Below are positions 8,329 to 15,621 of a DNA stretch of 64,000 nucleotides, piece by piece. The position numbers and the translations under genes were made by a program. Numbering within the stretch: position 1 is the stretch's first letter; every line of letters begins with the position of its first letter. The notes beneath the pieces are model-generated. The model saw nothing but the letters and a program-made list of their open reading frames with translations, was not told where the DNA came from and made no database searches. The stretch covers positions 37,944 to 101,943 of the forward strand of contig CAJUIS010000004.1 in the NCBI GenBank assembly GCA_910586645.1. The letters are read 5' to 3'. The DNA is from an uncultured Lachnospiraceae bacterium (GTDB lineage: Bacteria; Bacillota; Clostridia; Lachnospirales; Lachnospiraceae).

Positions 8329-8357
8329 TTTATACTTGTTTTGCCTATATTTGTCAA
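8329..8357 (-). promoter_or_regulatory. Sigma-A promoter of hup
   Basis: Minus strand TTGACA (8352-8357), 17-bp spacer, TATAAA (8329-8334). The leader to the HU start is about 110 nt and has no recognised riboswitch. Confidence 0.8.
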
Positions 8358-8381
8358 GGAAAAGTCTGCTTTTTTCAGAAA

Positions 8382-10118
8382 TTATATCAGCTTCTTAACC
8401 AATGTAAGCATTTCCTGTCCAAGGCTTTTTGACTTTTCGACAGAATCCTGCATGGAATTTCCTTTTACTCCGATGTAAAACTTCACCTTTGGCTCTGTTC
8501 CGGAAGGACGCACGCACACCCATGCATCTTCGGAAAGTTCATAATACAATACGTTTGACGCCGGAAGTCCCGTCGGCTTTTCTTCTTTTGTCTTTGTATC
8601 TGTAACGGTTTTCGCCTGATAATCCCGGATCGCAAGCGTTTCGTAACCCCCGATTGCAGCAGGAGGCTCTTTTCTCAGTGTTTCAAGTATATTCTTAATC
8701 TTCTCCAGACCTTCTATTCCCTTTAACGTAATGGATTCCACATGATCCTGATAATATCCGTAACGTTCATAGATATCTTTCATAGCGTCCCAGAGGGTTT
8801 TTCCCTTTGTCTTATAAAAAGCAGCCGCCTCACACAAAAACATAGTGGCTGCAACAGCGTCTTTGTCTCTTGCGTATGTGCCCGGCAGACAGCCGTAACT
8901 CTCCTCCATGCCAAACAGATACGTTCCCTTTTTCGTGTTTTCAAACTCCAGTATCTTTTGTCCGATAAACTTAAATCCGGTCAGCACTTCAATCAGTTCC
9001 ACACCGTAATATTCCGCAATCGCGTCTGCGAGATTCGTCGTAACGATAGAACGGATGAACGCGCCGTCTTCCGGCAGGCTTCCTTTTACTTCCTTCGTCT
9101 GTCCTATAATGTATTCTCCAATCAGGCAGCCGGACATATTTCCGGTCAGCATGTGGTATTCTCCCGTCTGTGCGTCTTTCACATACACGCCGAGACGATC
9201 CGCGTCCGGATCCGTTGCCAGCACAAGATCCGCATCTTCTTTTTTGGCAAGCGCAAGCGCAAGTTCGTAAGCTGCAGCGGCTTCGGGATTCGGATATCCT
9301 ACTGTCGGGAAATCTCCGTCCGGCAGCTCCTGTTCTTTTACAACAAATACATTTTTAAACCCAAGTTCTTTTAAAATGGTGCGCACCGGAATGTTTCCCG
9401 TTCCGTGCAGCGGCGTATAGACAATTTTTAACGTATCTTTCACCGCGTCAATGGCATCCTGATGAATCACCAGTTTTTTAATCTCTTCCATATAAGAACG
9501 GTCAATGTCTTCTCCAATCGTAACATACAGCCCTTCTGCCTCTGCCTTTGATTTTTCCATCGTAAGCATGGAAGCATAGTCTGTCACTGCTTTTACTTCC
9601 GCCATAATTCCCGTATCATGGGGAGGCGTAATCTGCGCCCCGTCTTCCCAGTAAACTTTATATCCGTTGTATTCCGCCGGGTTATGGCTTGCCGTTATGT
9701 TAATTCCCGCCGTACAGTTTAACTTACGGACAGCATAAGACAGTTCCGGCGTCGGACGAAGCGATTCAAATACATACGCCTTTATGCCGTTTGCCGCAAG
9801 GCAGAGAGCCGCTTCATCTGCAAATTCCGGCGACATCCGTCTTGAATCGTACGCTATTGCAACGCCTCTGTCTGACGCTCCCACTTTCCTGATATAATTT
9901 GCAAGTCCCTGTGTCGCTTTCCGGACTGTATAGATATTCATGCGGTTTGTCCCTGCGCCGATTACGCCCCGAAGTCCCGCCGTGCCAAATTCCAGTTCCG
10001 TATAGAACCTGTCTTCCACTTCTTTTTCATCGTCCGCAATCGCCTTTAACTCCGCTTTTGTCTCTTCGTCAAAATACGGATTTGATATCCACTCCTCATA
10101 AGCTTCTCTGTAATTCAT
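8382..10118 (-). CDS. Phospho-sugar mutase (phosphoglucomutase/phosphomannomutase)
   Basis: Alpha-D-phosphohexomutase, probably interconverting glucose 6-phosphate and glucose 1-phosphate, which would feed GlgC and UDP-glucose synthesis. Active-site phosphoserine loop TASHNP (142-147, Ser144), metal-binding DPDADRLG (303-310), sugar-binding GMEESYG, and C-terminal phosphate-binding RPSGTEPK are all present. About 578 aa, as for PgcA-type enzymes. I chose the ATG at 10118 because GGAGG lies just upstream; an ATG at 10157 would overlap the preceding gene. Exact hexose preference cannot be read from sequence. Confidence 0.93.
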   Translation of the reverse strand: MNYREAYEEWISNPYFDEETKAELKAIADDEKEVEDRFYTELEFGTAGLRGVIGAGTNRMNIYTVRKATQGLANYIRKVGASDRGVAIAYDSRRMSPEFADEAALCLAANGIKAYVFESLRPTPELSYAVRKLNCTAGINITASHNPAEYNGYKVYWEDGAQITPPHDTGIMAEVKAVTDYASMLTMEKSKAEAEGLYVTIGEDIDRSYMEEIKKLVIHQDAIDAVKDTLKIVYTPLHGTGNIPVRTILKELGFKNVFVVKEQELPDGDFPTVGYPNPEAAAAYELALALAKKEDADLVLATDPDADRLGVYVKDAQTGEYHMLTGNMSGCLIGEYIIGQTKEVKGSLPEDGAFIRSIVTTNLADAIAEYYGVELIEVLTGFKFIGQKILEFENTKKGTYLFGMEESYGCLPGTYARDKDAVAATMFLCEAAAFYKTKGKTLWDAMKDIYERYGYYQDHVESITLKGIEGLEKIKNILETLRKEPPAAIGGYETLAIRDYQAKTVTDTKTKEEKPTGLPASNVLYYELSEDAWVCVRPSGTEPKVKFYIGVKGNSMQDSVEKSKSLGQEMLTLVKKLI

Positions 10119-10149
10119 AGATTTCCTCCTTTTGTTTTTGTGTAAATTT

Positions 10150-11526
10150 TTATTCATCTCTCAAATCATCATAGCTCCTGTTTGCGCCTGAGCCGTCCGA
10201 ATTTGAGCCGCTTCCGTTACCTGAATTATTATTGCCGCCGTTCATCGATGTAAGAAGGTTATACAGCGTCGTCAGATAATCTGACTGGGACGTCCCGTTA
10301 TTATTGCCGCTGCCGTTATTATTGCCGCTGCCGTTATTTTGATTCCCATTGCCGCTGTTTCCGGAATTACTGCCTGATCCGCCGTTTGCATTTTTGTCCT
10401 CTTTCTCCTGTTTTGGCTTTTCTTCTTTGTCTTTCGTATCCTCTTCCTTTTTGTCGTCTGTTTCCGTCTTGCTGCCGGACGAAGCGTTTAAGGCAATTTC
10501 AATCTCCGCCTTTTCCGAATTTGCAACCAGAGTCTTTGTAATAACGTCGTACCCTTCCGCCTCAACCGTTATCGTATGGGCGCCATATTTCAAATCTACA
10601 GGTTTTGAATAATCCGCCTTTTTTCCGTCAATAAAGAGAACTGCCCCTTCCACACTGACGTCAAACGTGACTTTGCACACTTTAGGACCCGCTCCTTTTA
10701 ACTCGTCCAGATCCAGGCTCGTCGTCTGATCCCTTTTTATAACGACTTCCTTACTGCCGCCGTATCCGTCGTTCGCCACGGTCACAAGATAAGTCCCCTC
10801 CGGCGCCTCAATCTGCATATCCTGTTTCACTTCTTCAAAAATCCGGTCGCCCACACAGATTAAACTGCCTTCAAACAGCTTCGTATTGGCAAGAGCCAGA
10901 TAGCCGTGCCCTTTGGATACGGACAGAGAAATCAATTCATTATCCATCCCGACGGCGCGGAGCACGTCCGACTCTCCCAGGTTTGCAAAGCCGACTGTTT
11001 CTTCCCCTGAAAAAATATCCATGCCCGGATCGTAAGAATATTTTGTCTGCCCAATGATAAACGCATGAATGCTTTCATCTACAGAATAGTTCACAATGTC
11101 CTCATACACCCAGACCTGATCTGACATCTGCACGGAGAGCAGCTTCTGCGTACTGTCTGAAACTTCCAGTTCCACGACGTCTCCTGCCAGAAAAGATTCC
11201 GCCGCCCTGCTGTCGCCATATTTATTTAAAAACCTCGTCCCCGTATCAAACCCGTACTGAAGCTGCCTGCCGCTTGTGACTTTCTGAAAAGCGGCCGTCT
11301 TTCTCTCTGTATCCAATTTTGTCAGAATATATAATTCTCCTTCCAAAACTTCCTGTATCTCGGTTTCATCCTCCGCCTGCACGATTTGCTCTGTCTTAAC
11401 CGAGGCTCCCGACCCCATCCTGTTTTGAACAATCCCGCTCCCCACAGAGCGTTTCGAACAGGCGCAGAACATAAGCGCCGCAGAACATACCACGCATAAG
11501 AAAAGAAATTTCTTTTGTATTCCCAT
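10150..11526 (-). CDS. PEGA-domain lipoprotein with Gly/Asn/Ser-rich tail
   Basis: Function unknown. The N-terminus is a lipoprotein-type signal: basic start, hydrophobic core, and a cysteine near residue 23 preceded by Phe-Cys-Ala, a loose lipobox. The middle (about 60-280) is not recognised. A PEGA domain (about 285-350) follows, with the pattern 'GAVLFIDGKKA...V.L.YGAHTITVEAEGYD', a fold often found in envelope proteins. A charged K/E/D linker leads to a low-complexity G/N/S tail (about 375-450) encoded by 18-bp DNA repeats. It lies 31 nt before the mutase gene and has its own promoter. Confidence 0.75.
   Translation of the reverse strand: MGIQKKFLFLCVVCSAALMFCACSKRSVGSGIVQNRMGSGASVKTEQIVQAEDETEIQEVLEGELYILTKLDTERKTAAFQKVTSGRQLQYGFDTGTRFLNKYGDSRAAESFLAGDVVELEVSDSTQKLLSVQMSDQVWVYEDIVNYSVDESIHAFIIGQTKYSYDPGMDIFSGEETVGFANLGESDVLRAVGMDNELISLSVSKGHGYLALANTKLFEGSLICVGDRIFEEVKQDMQIEAPEGTYLVTVANDGYGGSKEVVIKRDQTTSLDLDELKGAGPKVCKVTFDVSVEGAVLFIDGKKADYSKPVDLKYGAHTITVEAEGYDVITKTLVANSEKAEIEIALNASSGSKTETDDKKEEDTKDKEEKPKQEKEDKNANGGSGSNSGNSGNGNQNNGSGNNNGSGNNNGTSQSDYLTTLYNLLTSMNGGNNNSGNGSGSNSDGSGANRSYDDLRDE
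10295..10337. repeat. 18-bp tandem repeat in the lipoprotein tail
   Basis: The unit CCGTTATTATTGCCGCTG occurs at 10295-10312 and 10313-10330, with a partial third copy. It encodes an in-frame NGSGNN repeat on the minus strand, so copy-number change would keep the frame. Confidence 0.85.
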
Positions 11527-11557
11527 AATCTTTCTCCATTTCTTTAAGATATGTATC

Positions 11558-11586
11558 AGTATACCACAAACTTCTCAGGTTGTGAA
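11558..11586 (-). promoter_or_regulatory. Promoter of the PEGA lipoprotein gene
   Basis: TTCACA (11581-11586), 17-bp spacer, TATACT (11558-11563) with an extended TG motif (TGGTATACT). It overlaps the end of the upstream CotS-like gene. Confidence 0.6.
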
Positions 11587-12603
11587 ACAAAACAGCATTT
11601 TTAAAAATTGTTTTCTCTGTTCTTCCTGCTCAATCACTTTCTCCAGCTTTTCAATATCCCTGCCGGAAATCCAGGATTTTCTTGAGCCGGAATAGTGATT
11701 GGCTATCTTCCAGTATTTTTTCGGATAAGCCAGGCGCAGATAAAGCTGCTCCATCTCTTCCGGAAGCAGTTTGCGGATACTGTCATAGGCCGTAATCATT
11801 TCGATTCCAAGTTCCGTGTTCCAATTGTATTTTTCCAGAATTTTACGTAAAAAATTTGCAAGATCCTGTACCAGGACATCATACGTCATCTGTTCAAAAT
11901 TAATCAGAACCCATTCCCCCTGGCAAAACACTACATTGTGCTGGTTATAGTCCCCATGGCAAAGTCCAAACATCTGCACAAAAACAGTTTCCTTAAGCCC
12001 TTCCATCTGCCGCTTTAACTGCTCCGTCACCTCACGCGCCTGGTTCCTGTAACCTTCATATACCTTCATAAAAAGCAGCTCAAAGTCATTTTTTTTATTT
12101 TTATTGCGAATATAATTTTTCACTTTATTCAGTTCCCTGTTGTGCCGCTCGTATTCGTCCAACAGGCTGTTCCCATCTGTTTTCAAAAATTCAGGAATCT
12201 CTTTTTCATAACATTTTGTCAGGTTATGAAGCCTTGCCAGCTTTCTGACTGCGCAGAGAACGTCCTCTTTGTTTTTCACATCACATTCCCTGCCCGGATA
12301 CCGGTTCTTTAACAGATAGGAAACGCCGTTTATCTCGTCTTTTGAAAGCGCTTCCCCTTCTTTTGACAGCACGGCCGTTTCCGCCAGAAATCCTCTGGAA
12401 GACAAAAACTCCAATATATCATACAAAAAAGCGGCCCGTTCTTTTGAACCGCGAAACTCCTTTAACAGCATCATCCCTTTGTCCGTATCACAGTTCAGGG
12501 CTCCGCGTCCTTTTGACGTACTTCTTATTTCCACTTCATACTGTTCCAGAATTTCTTCTTCCCGATTATACACAAAAAACCCCTCCATATGATTCTTTTG
12601 CAC
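11575..12603 (-). CDS. CotS/aminoglycoside-phosphotransferase-fold protein
   Basis: Protein-kinase-like fold of the CotS family, whose members are often spore-coat proteins. The catalytic loop HGDYNQHN is at 216-223. The usual metal-binding Asp of the 'DFD/DFE' motif is replaced: the sequence reads INFEQ with Asn235, so kinase activity is doubtful. Lys/Arg-rich helices occupy 155-200. 342 aa. The start at 12603 is GTG; an ATG at 12588 is an alternative, and neither has a strong Shine-Dalgarno. It follows cca by 53 nt in the proS-cca direction. Spore association is inferred from the family. Confidence 0.72.
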   Translation of the reverse strand: MQKNHMEGFFVYNREEEILEQYEVEIRSTSKGRGALNCDTDKGMMLLKEFRGSKERAAFLYDILEFLSSRGFLAETAVLSKEGEALSKDEINGVSYLLKNRYPGRECDVKNKEDVLCAVRKLARLHNLTKCYEKEIPEFLKTDGNSLLDEYERHNRELNKVKNYIRNKNKKNDFELLFMKVYEGYRNQAREVTEQLKRQMEGLKETVFVQMFGLCHGDYNQHNVVFCQGEWVLINFEQMTYDVLVQDLANFLRKILEKYNWNTELGIEMITAYDSIRKLLPEEMEQLYLRLAYPKKYWKIANHYSGSRKSWISGRDIEKLEKVIEQEEQRKQFLKMLFCFTT

Positions 12604-12656
12604 TTCATCTACAGTTTCCGTACATTCCGTGTCTTTTAAACATATGAAAAGGCTTT

Positions 12657-13997
12657 TTAATTTATGCTCTCTTTGGCTTTTTTCATGCAGCCCGTAAGAT
12701 ATTCTTTTGTATTTTTTTCCGGTTCTTCCAGTACAATTTCCAGAAGCTCCTTTAACTTTGCTCCAAGCTTGGGGCCCGGCTTTAATCCAAGCGCGATTAA
12801 ATCATCTCCGGACACGGCCAGCTCCTTTACCGACAGGCATTGTTCCCGCTCCATGATCTTTGTATAAATGGCTTCGTACTCTTCCATATACTTCAGTTTT
12901 TCCTGACGCATATAATCGCTCTGCGCAAGTATATCCGCCCGCTTCAGCTCAAAAACAGAAGGATATGCCTCCCTGCCGTTTCGAACGACTGCCCTCCGCA
13001 CGCTTTTGTCCGTAAGCGGCGGATTGTCCTCATGCGCAGCAATCAGACGGCAGACCTGCGTTGTGGCGGCATTGTCAAATTTCAGCCTTCGCAGAATTCC
13101 CTCCGCCATCCGGCTTCCGTACTCGGGATGCCCGTGAAAATGATCAAACCCATCGTCTCCAACCGTTCTTAAAACAGGCTTTGCCACGTCATGCAAAAGC
13201 ACGGAAAGCCGGAGTATCCTGTCCTTTCTGACATGGGAAAGCGCCTCTATCGTATGCTCCCCCACGGTATAGATATGATGCGGGTGATTCTGCCCCGTCT
13301 CCATCATCGCGTCAAATTCCGGAAGAATCTCTTTTGTAATGCCCGTCTCATAAAGCGTCCGGACGGCCTCCGGATGGTCTGACACAAGAATCTTGACAAG
13401 TTCCGCCTGAATCCTCTCCGCACTGATTTCCGCAAGGTTCGGTGAAAGCTTACAGACTGCTTCCCTCGTATCCGGATGAATCGAAAACCCAAGCTGCGCG
13501 CCAAACCGGACGGCGCGCATCATACGGAGCGCATCTTCCCGAAACCGCTGCAAAGGATCCCCGACGCAGCGGACAACTTTCTTTTTTAAATCACAGACGC
13601 CCTCAAAGATATCCACAAGCCCCGCCGTCTTATTGTACGCCATGGCGTTCATCGTAAAATCCCGCCGCTTCAAGTCTTCCGTCAGGCTTGGCGTAAAGGT
13701 AACGCTTGCCGGATGCCTGGAATCCTCATATTTCCCGTCAATCCGGTATGTCGTGACCTCAAAGCCTTCCCTGTCTATCAGAACGGTAACGGTTCCGTGC
13801 TTTTCCCCTGTATTCACTGTCTTTGGAAAAAGCGCCTTCACTTCCCATGGCGCCGCGGAAGTCGTCACATCCCAGTCTTTTGGCCGCCTGCCTAAAATAC
13901 TGTCGCGAATGCAGCCGCCTACCGCATACGCTTCATATCCTGCCTGCGTCAGCGTATCTATAATATAAGAAACTTTTTCCGGCAGCGCAATCTTCAT
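12657..13997 (-). CDS. cca: CCA tRNA nucleotidyltransferase (class II, with HD domain)
   Basis: Adds or repairs the 3'-CCA end of tRNAs. The nucleotidyltransferase signature GG.IRD..LGR.P.DWDV is at about 27-44, with the metal ligands in DWD (41-43). The arginine-rich RRDFTMNAMAYN segment (~110) and the RMMRAVRFGAQLGF neck follow. A C-terminal HD module (LLHDVAKP, around 265) is the common clostridial form. 446 aa, normal. It starts 20 nt after the proS stop. Confidence 0.94.
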   Translation of the reverse strand: MKIALPEKVSYIIDTLTQAGYEAYAVGGCIRDSILGRRPKDWDVTTSAAPWEVKALFPKTVNTGEKHGTVTVLIDREGFEVTTYRIDGKYEDSRHPASVTFTPSLTEDLKRRDFTMNAMAYNKTAGLVDIFEGVCDLKKKVVRCVGDPLQRFREDALRMMRAVRFGAQLGFSIHPDTREAVCKLSPNLAEISAERIQAELVKILVSDHPEAVRTLYETGITKEILPEFDAMMETGQNHPHHIYTVGEHTIEALSHVRKDRILRLSVLLHDVAKPVLRTVGDDGFDHFHGHPEYGSRMAEGILRRLKFDNAATTQVCRLIAAHEDNPPLTDKSVRRAVVRNGREAYPSVFELKRADILAQSDYMRQEKLKYMEEYEAIYTKIMEREQCLSVKELAVSGDDLIALGLKPGPKLGAKLKELLEIVLEEPEKNTKEYLTGCMKKAKESIN

Positions 13998-14017
13998 CCT
14001 ATCACTCCAAATTCCGT

Positions 14018-15460
14018 CTAATAAGCCTTGCCCCAGTACACCAGTTTATGCGCCGGCCTGCCGCAGCAGACGCAGACAGAAGCAATTTCTTCTTTATCGT
14101 CAAACGGCATACAGCGCGCCGTTGCCGCAAACTCTTCTTTTATCTTATCTTCACATGCCTGATCGCCGCACCACATTCCCCGGATAAAACCCTGTTTTTC
14201 AGTGACGCACTCCGTAAATTCCTCATAGCTGTGCGCATCATAGATATGCGCGTCCCTGTGCGCCTTTGCACGCGCGAACAAATCGTTCTGTATATTCTTC
14301 AGCAGTTCTTTGGCGCGGCTCTCAAGTTCTTCCAGGGCCACAATCGTTTTTTCCCTTGTATCCCTCCGTACCAGCACGCACTGCCCGGCTTCCATATCTT
14401 TTGGTCCAATCTCAATGCGGATCGGGATTCCCCGCATCTCCTGCTCTGAAAACTTCCATCCGGGACTCTTTTCCGTATCGTCCAGCTTTGTACGGACGCC
14501 AAAAGCAAACAGCCGTTCTCTTATCTCTGCCGCCTTTTCCAAAACCCCTTCTTTATGCTGCTGAACCGGGATCACCATAACCTGCGTGGGCGCAATTTCC
14601 GGCGGCAGCACAAGCCCGGAATCGTCTCCATGCACCATAATCACCGCGCCAATCAGTCTCGTCGTCATGCCCCAGGAAGTCTGGTGCACATACTTAAGCT
14701 GGTTGTCCCTGTCGGTATACTGGATGCCGAACGCTTTTGCAAATCCGTCTCCAAAATTATGGCTCGTACCGGACTGCAGAGCTTTTCCGTCATGCATCAG
14801 CGCTTCAATCGTATACGTAGCCTCCGCTCCCGCAAACTTCTCTTTTTCTGTCTTTTTTCCCCGGACAACAGGTATTGCCAGAACTTCTTCACAAAAATCC
14901 GCATAGACGTGCAGCATCTGCACGGTACGCTCTTCTGCTTCTTCCGCTGTCGCATGAGCCGTATGCCCCTCCTGCCATAAAAATTCCCTGGAGCGCAAAA
15001 ACGGCCTTGTCTCCTTTTCCCAGCGCACAACAGAACACCACTGGTTATAAAGCTTTGGCAGATCCCTGTAGGACTGGATTAAGTTTCTGTAAAAATCACA
15101 GAATAAAGTTTCTGAAGTCGGACGGACACAGAGCCGTTCCTGCAGCGGATTCGATCCGCCGTGCGTCACCCATGCCACCTCCGGGGCAAATCCTTCTACA
15201 TGATCTTTTTCTTTATTTAAAAGACTTTCCGGAATAAACATCGGCATATATACATTTTCCACTCCGGTTTCCTTAAATCTTCTGTCCAGCTCCGCCTGGA
15301 TATTTTCCCAAATCGCATATCCGTCCGGCTTTATGATCATACACCCTTTGACCGATGAATAATCAATTAATTCCGCCTTTTTCACTACGTCCGTATACCA
15401 TTGTGCGAAGTCCTCATTCATAGAGGTAATGGCTTCCACAAGTTTCTTTTCTTTGGCCAT
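14018..15460 (-). CDS. proS: Prolyl-tRNA synthetase, archaeal/eukaryal-like short type
   Basis: Charges tRNA-Pro. Class II synthetase motif 2 region includes RPTSETLFCDFYRNLIQ and LYNQWCSVVRWE; the anticodon-binding domain follows. The bacterial INS editing insertion is absent, which identifies the ~480-aa ProS type 3 with its C-terminal zinc-like domain (CVCCG near 470). I chose the ATG at 15460 because AAAGGAA is upstream; an in-frame start at 15490 would leave an implausibly placed Shine-Dalgarno. The leader is only about 35 nt, so no T-box control. Confidence 0.95.
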   Translation of the reverse strand: MAKEKKLVEAITSMNEDFAQWYTDVVKKAELIDYSSVKGCMIIKPDGYAIWENIQAELDRRFKETGVENVYMPMFIPESLLNKEKDHVEGFAPEVAWVTHGGSNPLQERLCVRPTSETLFCDFYRNLIQSYRDLPKLYNQWCSVVRWEKETRPFLRSREFLWQEGHTAHATAEEAEERTVQMLHVYADFCEEVLAIPVVRGKKTEKEKFAGAEATYTIEALMHDGKALQSGTSHNFGDGFAKAFGIQYTDRDNQLKYVHQTSWGMTTRLIGAVIMVHGDDSGLVLPPEIAPTQVMVIPVQQHKEGVLEKAAEIRERLFAFGVRTKLDDTEKSPGWKFSEQEMRGIPIRIEIGPKDMEAGQCVLVRRDTREKTIVALEELESRAKELLKNIQNDLFARAKAHRDAHIYDAHSYEEFTECVTEKQGFIRGMWCGDQACEDKIKEEFAATARCMPFDDKEEIASVCVCCGRPAHKLVYWGKAY

Positions 15461-15495
15461 GGTCTTTTTCCTTTCTGTTTCATTGTTCAAGCACT

Positions 15496-15525
15496 ATTAT
15501 GGACTGCCCGATTTTAATTTGTCAA
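15496..15525 (-). promoter_or_regulatory. Sigma-A promoter of proS
   Basis: Minus strand TTGACA (15520-15525), 18-bp spacer, CATAAT (15496-15501). Confidence 0.7.
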
Positions 15526-15550
15526 GCGTTTCATGCAAATTTCAAATACA

Positions 15551-15597
15551 AAAACCCCTGCTTTTGTTATGGTTTCCCATAAACCAAAGCGGGGGTT
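15551..15597. terminator. Terminator between GH20 gene and proS promoter
   Basis: Long imperfect stem with arms AACCCC.GCTTT and AAAGC.GGGGTT. It is flanked by A/T runs on both sides, so it can end the minus-strand GH20 upstream region and any plus-strand transcript. Both genes are on the minus strand; relative to transcription it lies upstream of the GH20 gene's 3' neighbour and near the proS start. Confidence 0.55.
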
Positions 15598-15621
15598 CTT
15601 TTTTCAGTCCCTTGGCATTTC

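Noticed and set aside
15461..15550. T-box leader for proS
   Set aside because: Only ~35 nt lie between the predicted transcription start and the ATG; no specifier stem or T-box sequence.
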